A program made the translations under genes and the position numbers. From contig CAUDNR010004099.1 in the NCBI GenBank assembly GCA_958430865.1, positions 16,410 to 39,049 of the forward strand: a stretch of DNA of 22,640 nt. The letters run 5' to 3'. Shown in pieces: positions 19,320 to 22,640 of the stretch. Position 1 is the first letter of the stretch. The number at the start of each line of letters is the position of its first letter. The notes under the pieces were generated by a model. It saw nothing but the letters and a program-made list of their open reading frames with translations. It did no database searches and was not told the DNA's origin. The DNA comes from Entrophospora sp. SA101 (taxonomy: Eukaryota > Glomeromycota > Glomeromycetes > Entrophosporales > Entrophosporaceae).

Positions 19320-19603
19320 ACATCATTATTTAATTTTTTTATAATAATATTATAAGCATTTATATTTTAATTTAATTTTTAATTTGCTAATTTCACTTAT
19401 GTAATATACCTTGCTTAAGCATTAATAATACATTAATTTATTTATAACATTACATTAATTATGCTTTTTTATTTTATTTTATACAATAGAAATAAGCTTA
19501 ATATATATATATATAGAAGACTATTTTTATTCAGGTAACTTCTTTGGGGACTTAATAGATACAAATAGAAATATTAAAAACTGATTTTTTTATATTAAAC
19601 ATA
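19320..19603. other. 3' flank of the coiled-coil gene
   Basis: AT-rich, with a (TA)n run near 19500-19516. Nothing else is seen. Confidence 0.4.
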
Positions 19604-20300
19604 TATGGTGCAAGTCACTTAGTTGCTGAACTTTTTGTGCCATGACACCAATTTTGAGAAAAAATATTCCAATCAAAAATGCAATAAAAAATTTAGTCAT
19701 GTGTTTTTTGAAGATCGTCAAGGGAGAATTTTATCCAAATATATGGCTGGCAATGGTTTAAAGACCTTCTAAAAATAGTTGGATGCGGAACATCCTAGCA
19801 TCATTTTGTACAATGATGTAGTTTTTCATAAAATAAACTATTTCGTGGCCAAAAAACATATACATAAATAGACCAAAAAATAAACCAACTTAATTTTAAT
19901 GTCAGCATGATGCTAAAATAGATAAATTTTTTGATCTTGCGTAGCATGGCATGCATGATTGCGTTCTCAGTTGTAAAATTTCATTATTATTATTATCACG
20001 TGATAAAGATTGGCCATTAAAAAATTAAAAAATTTCAATTCTTCCAATTCGTTCATTTTTAATATAATTTTTTTTCGTGTACCACGCTATCTGGAGGGTT
20101 AACATAGTAAATTCGTGAACTTTGATGCATCGTTCCTCTATGGTAACGTTGCATATCAATGAAATGAAATCATTGGATTGTAGGTAAAGGTCTTAGCTTT
20201 AATTATATGATTTGTTTTTTTGGTCATATATTACCATTTTTGGAGATCAAGGATCTACACAGCCAATAAAAAGTTCAGCGACTAAGTGACTTGCACTATA
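19604..20300. mobile_element. 697-bp TIR element, family with copies at 470 and 13330
   Basis: The left end TATGGTGCAAGTCACTTAGT with TGCTGAACTTTTT (19604-19636) is inverted at 20268-20300 with two mismatches in 33. The ends begin with TAT/TATA, fitting a TA-target (mariner-type) element. The interior is non-coding. It contains the hairpin CATCATTTTGTACAATGATG (19799-19818) and the conserved block AACATAGTAAATTCGTGAAC (near 20102) shared with the two partial copies. It is therefore a non-autonomous element or an internally deleted transposon. Confidence 0.8.
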
Positions 20301-20554
20301 GAATATGGAATCTAATTACAAAAAATGCAATAATAATAAATTTTCTTGGTTTAATGATAATAATAATAAACGTGTCATATCTTTATATTCAAATAGTAAT
20401 TATCTGTTTTGTTAACTTGTCCGGGTTTGACCCCGGGTTGATACTTCTACCCAACATTCACTGTGTGTTAAAAAATTGTATCATACAGTAAATAATGATG
20501 TGATGGTGATGAAAATAAATAAAAGTGAAATTGGGTATTTTGAAAATACAAAAG
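20301..20554. other. Spacer with a GC-rich B-box-like word
   Basis: Contains GTCCGGGTTTGACCCCGGGT (about 20420-20439), which stands out from the AT-rich background. It is self-complementary and matches the RNA polymerase III B-box pattern GGTTCGANNCC in 10 of 11 positions. No A-box or tRNA fold was found around it. Confidence 0.25.
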
Positions 20555-20765
20555 GATAAGAACTTGGACATATTACAATAGTGGAAATATCATCAACTCT
20601 AATATCCAAAGCTTGCAATATTAATCCTTCAATTCCATCTTCTATTGCATCAAGCGAGAGAGAATTTAGTACAGCAGGATTAACTATTGATCAGCTTTAT
20701 ACAAATTTAAATCCACAAAAAATAGCCGCAGTATACTTGTGTTGCGAAGTGCATTTTAATAAATG
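20555..20765 (+). pseudogene. hAT transposase C-terminal dimerisation domain relic
   Basis: DKNLDILQ-stop-WKYHQL-stop-YPKLA (20555-20617) shifts into the frame that reads NPSIPSSIASSEREFSTAGL, then LYTNLNPQKIAAVYLCCEV. This is the hAT C-terminal dimerisation domain (L-x-WW-x(4)-YP...IP-x-SS-x-x-SERxFS-x-AG...L-x-P). The first stop, TAG at 20579-20581, lies where the family has Trp; the second is TAA at 20600-20602. Both could arise by G-to-A or C-to-T change. One frameshift lies near 20610. hAT transposases of this kind would be the autonomous partners of MITEs like the one at 15262. Confidence 0.8.
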
Positions 20766-21317
20766 TTATTTTATAATATTTCATTATAAATTTGGTATCT
20801 GTTTTAATATGAGATTATCAGCGAGCGAATAAGATAATTGGCTTATTGTGTTACGCAAGACGCGTAGTTGTGATACCAGACCATGAAAAGTTTCATAACA
20901 AGTAAAATTGTGTTGTAGATATTATCAACAAGAACACAAAAAAGTAGAAAATTCAGACAAGCAGGAAAAAAAGATGAAAGAGGGGAGAATATTGATAGCT
21001 TGCAAAAATCAGACCATTTTTAAAAAAAAAGTAATGTCAAATGTCAGCGAAATATGCACTAGATGGAGACAATATCATAAATAAACTGACGAGAATTTTA
21101 TCTCAAGTAGGAATAGAATGGTGATGATCATTGCTTTACAGAAAATCGTCAAATTTCTGTAGGATCAGTGAGTCTTTAACAAACTTTTTTGTTTATTAAT
21201 TTGTTCGTTTTAATAACATTGATATTTCGTAATTGTCATAATTATTTACTCTGCCAAGTGGTATTACAACCAACAATATCACTCACTCACTGTCATCAAT
21301 AGTGACCTCAATATACT
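20766..21317. other. Region between hAT relics
   Basis: Mostly AT-rich, with scattered short charged frames (for example around 20930-21020) but none supported. It may be decayed transposon interior. Confidence 0.3.
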
Positions 21318-21836
21318 ATGCCAAAAGAGGATAATCAATTAGTACAACAAATCAATATAACTGCTGCGGCTAAAGTAATTAAAATGAATGTAAAAAAAGA
21401 AAAAACTAGCAACAGTCCTATTCATTACTTTAAATTGACCAAATACATTTTCTTTTAGATTGGAATCAACAAGTTGTTGACATAATGGAAGGAGACATTA
21501 GAATAATTCCAATGCGATGCATTGCACATCACATTAACCTTCTAACCAAGCTAATTAAAGAATCTGGAAAAATTGTTAAATTTTTACTAAATCACATGAT
21601 GCCGGTGAAAATTTGAGGGAGGAAATAGATAATAATCGGGATGTGGATGGAAGGTTGAAACAATGTGTGAAACTCATTGGATAACGGCATTTGACTGTAC
21701 CAACTCTATAACAAGATGTCAATTGGCAATTAAAAAAGCGGGTTATCATCGTCAAAACCAAACTATAATGTTACTTAACCCATCAGACACCACCTTAATC
21801 TCAACAGCGACAACAATTGCAGATGACACGATCTGA
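21318..21836 (+). pseudogene. hAT transposase internal region relic
   Basis: A first frame (MPKEDNQLVQQINITAAAKV, from 21318) is of uncertain identity. From about 21475, DWNQQVVDIMEGDIRIIPM is followed by RCIAHHINLLTKLIKESGK, which matches the hAT core C-x-AH-x-INL. After frame changes, LREEIDNNRDVDGRLKQ and CETHWITAFDCTNSITRCQL match the following core segment, ETRW-x(3)-YD-x-x-x-SI. The frame ends ADDTI-stop at 21834-21836. At least two frameshifts or stops break it. The order is inverted relative to the C-terminal relic at 20555, so the two are separate insertions or rearranged pieces. Confidence 0.7.
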
Positions 21837-21898
21837 CTGTAAGGGCTGATTTTTGTTTTCGATTTCGTATGTTTTAAGTAAAAATTAAAAGTATAAGT

Positions 21899-22121
21899 AA
21901 AAAAACTTTCATATATTATTTATAAAACTGATGGTAATCCAATTAGAACATCAAGTCAAAGAAGAAACAAGAGATATAGTCCTGGACCAATTGACTTACC
22001 AGAGACCAGAATCTTTAGTCTAAAATTAAAAAAATTCGCATTCTTCGAATTGCACTATCAATTTATAGCAACGGAAATATATCTTTACAAAATTGTTAGG
22101 ATGTATATTGATTGGCTTTAG
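21899..22121 (+). other. Unassigned coding-like fragment A
   Basis: An open plus frame reads DGNPIRTSSQRRNKRYSPGP, IDLPETRIFSLKLKKFAFFE and IATEIYLYKI. It has no ATG, and a stop precedes it at about 21897. A possible donor (GTTAGG) after LYKI and an acceptor (TTTCAG, near 22186) could link it to downstream sequence, but I could not confirm a matching frame. No family recognised. Confidence 0.25.
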
Positions 22122-22185
22122 AAAAATTAACAATTAAAAAAAATTTTCTTTTCATTAATCATCATTTTTTTTAATCGTTATTTCA

Positions 22186-22446
22186 GTGCCAATCATGTGA
22201 TCAGATCTTGTATTTGCCAAAAAAGGATCACCGTAAAAGTATTAACAATATAGAATCTTCGAATTTGTTGAAGGAAATGAATTCTTTACTCCAGCACAAT
22301 TTAAAGCTTATCAAAAGATAATTCAGGAACTAGCTTTAACATTAAATGATGATATATGGAATCTTTTTACATCAAAAAGGAAACCTAGTCATTCACTATT
22401 ACTATTTGGTACTTTCCTTCCTTGTTGGAAATCATGTCAATGGCAC
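22186..22446 (+). other. Unassigned coding-like fragment B
   Basis: After TTTCAG one frame reads CQSCDQILYLPKKDHRKS to a TAA near 22320. An overlapping frame reads FEFVEGNEFFTPAQFKAYQK, IIQELALTLNDDIWNLFTSK and runs into the tandem repeat. The second looks more protein-like. It may be an exon or relic of a gene continuing past the window. No family recognised. Confidence 0.25.
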
Positions 22447-22470
22447 CTCTTAATTCAAAGGGGTCTGATT

Positions 22471-22610
22471 CATTTCGTCGACAATCATTTCGTCGACAAT
22501 CACTTCATCGACAATTATTTCATCGACAATCATTTCATCGAAAGTTCATTTCGTCGACAGTTTATTTCGTCGACAGTTTATTTCGTCGACAGTTCATTTC
22601 TACAACAATT
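22471..22610. repeat. GTCGAC-rich tandem array, 15-bp then 16-bp units
   Basis: Four 15-base units CATTTCGTCGACAAT (22471-22530) are followed by five 16-base units of the form TATTTCGTCGACAGTT (22531-22610), the last degenerate. Most units carry TCGA or the palindrome GTCGAC. Some units have CATCGAC instead of CGTCGAC, a G-to-A change at CpG. Confidence 0.9.
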
Positions 22611-22640
22611 CATGTTAATTTGCATGTATTACAGTGTCAC

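Noticed and set aside
20420..20439. tRNA gene
   Set aside because: Only a T-arm-like hairpin is present; no acceptor, D or anticodon arms could be placed around it.
20291..20491. 66-codon plus frame after the TIR element
   Set aside because: Starts inside the transposon end and has no homology or consistent composition.
21576..21761. 61-codon minus frame
   Set aside because: Antisense of the hAT transposase relic.
22471..22610. CRISPR-like array
   Set aside because: Units are contiguous with no spacers and the DNA is eukaryotic; it is a plain tandem repeat.

Overview
The window is AT-rich eukaryotic DNA. Short GT-AG introns of about 50-220 bases, small compact genes and a high load of decayed TIR transposons point to a fungus. 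The protein set (UBC9, ALG12, RIM8-like arrestin, TspO-like membrane protein) and the extreme AT content would suit an arbuscular mycorrhizal fungus such as Rhizophagus. That placement is inferred from style and was not tested.

Layout. 1-2450: a decayed tubulin-tyrosine-ligase-like fragment and an intact two-exon TspO/MBR-like membrane gene (1198-2036, minus), bracketed by inverted copies of a small MITE. 2542-3237: a frameshifted ZNF830/CCDC16-like pseudogene. 3414-5420 (minus): a multi-exon ALG12 mannosyltransferase pseudogene with several in-frame stops. 5661-6765 (minus): a complete seven-exon UBC9 SUMO-conjugating enzyme, the best-supported gene here. 7057-9480: debris, comprising an unidentified two-exon pseudogene, a pogo/Tigger-like end, tandem repeats, two MITEs, a decayed coiled-coil reading frame and one small unknown ORF. 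9530-11247 (plus): a five-exon arrestin-like gene. 12052-12450 (plus): a small one-exon gene with one predicted membrane segment. 13140-16925: repeat territory, with a Tc1/mariner element whose transposase is broken by a hAT-type MITE with a clean 8-bp target duplication; another TIR element abuts its right end. 17424-19319 (plus): a seven-exon coiled-coil membrane-protein gene whose splice phases all agree but which carries one in-frame TGA. 19604-20300: a TIR element with two partial relatives elsewhere in the window. 20555-21836: hAT transposase relics. 21899-22450: unassigned coding-like fragments. 22471-22610: a GTCGAC-rich tandem array.

The genes do not form a pathway. The most striking pattern is that several broken frames (unknown pseudogene at 7057-7406, ALG12, Tc1 transposase, hAT C-terminus, coiled-coil gene) are interrupted by TGA, TAA or TAG codons that single C-to-T or G-to-A changes from CGA, CAA or TGG could explain. 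That would suggest decay by cytosine deamination or a RIP-like process. I did not recognise a new defence or metabolic system.
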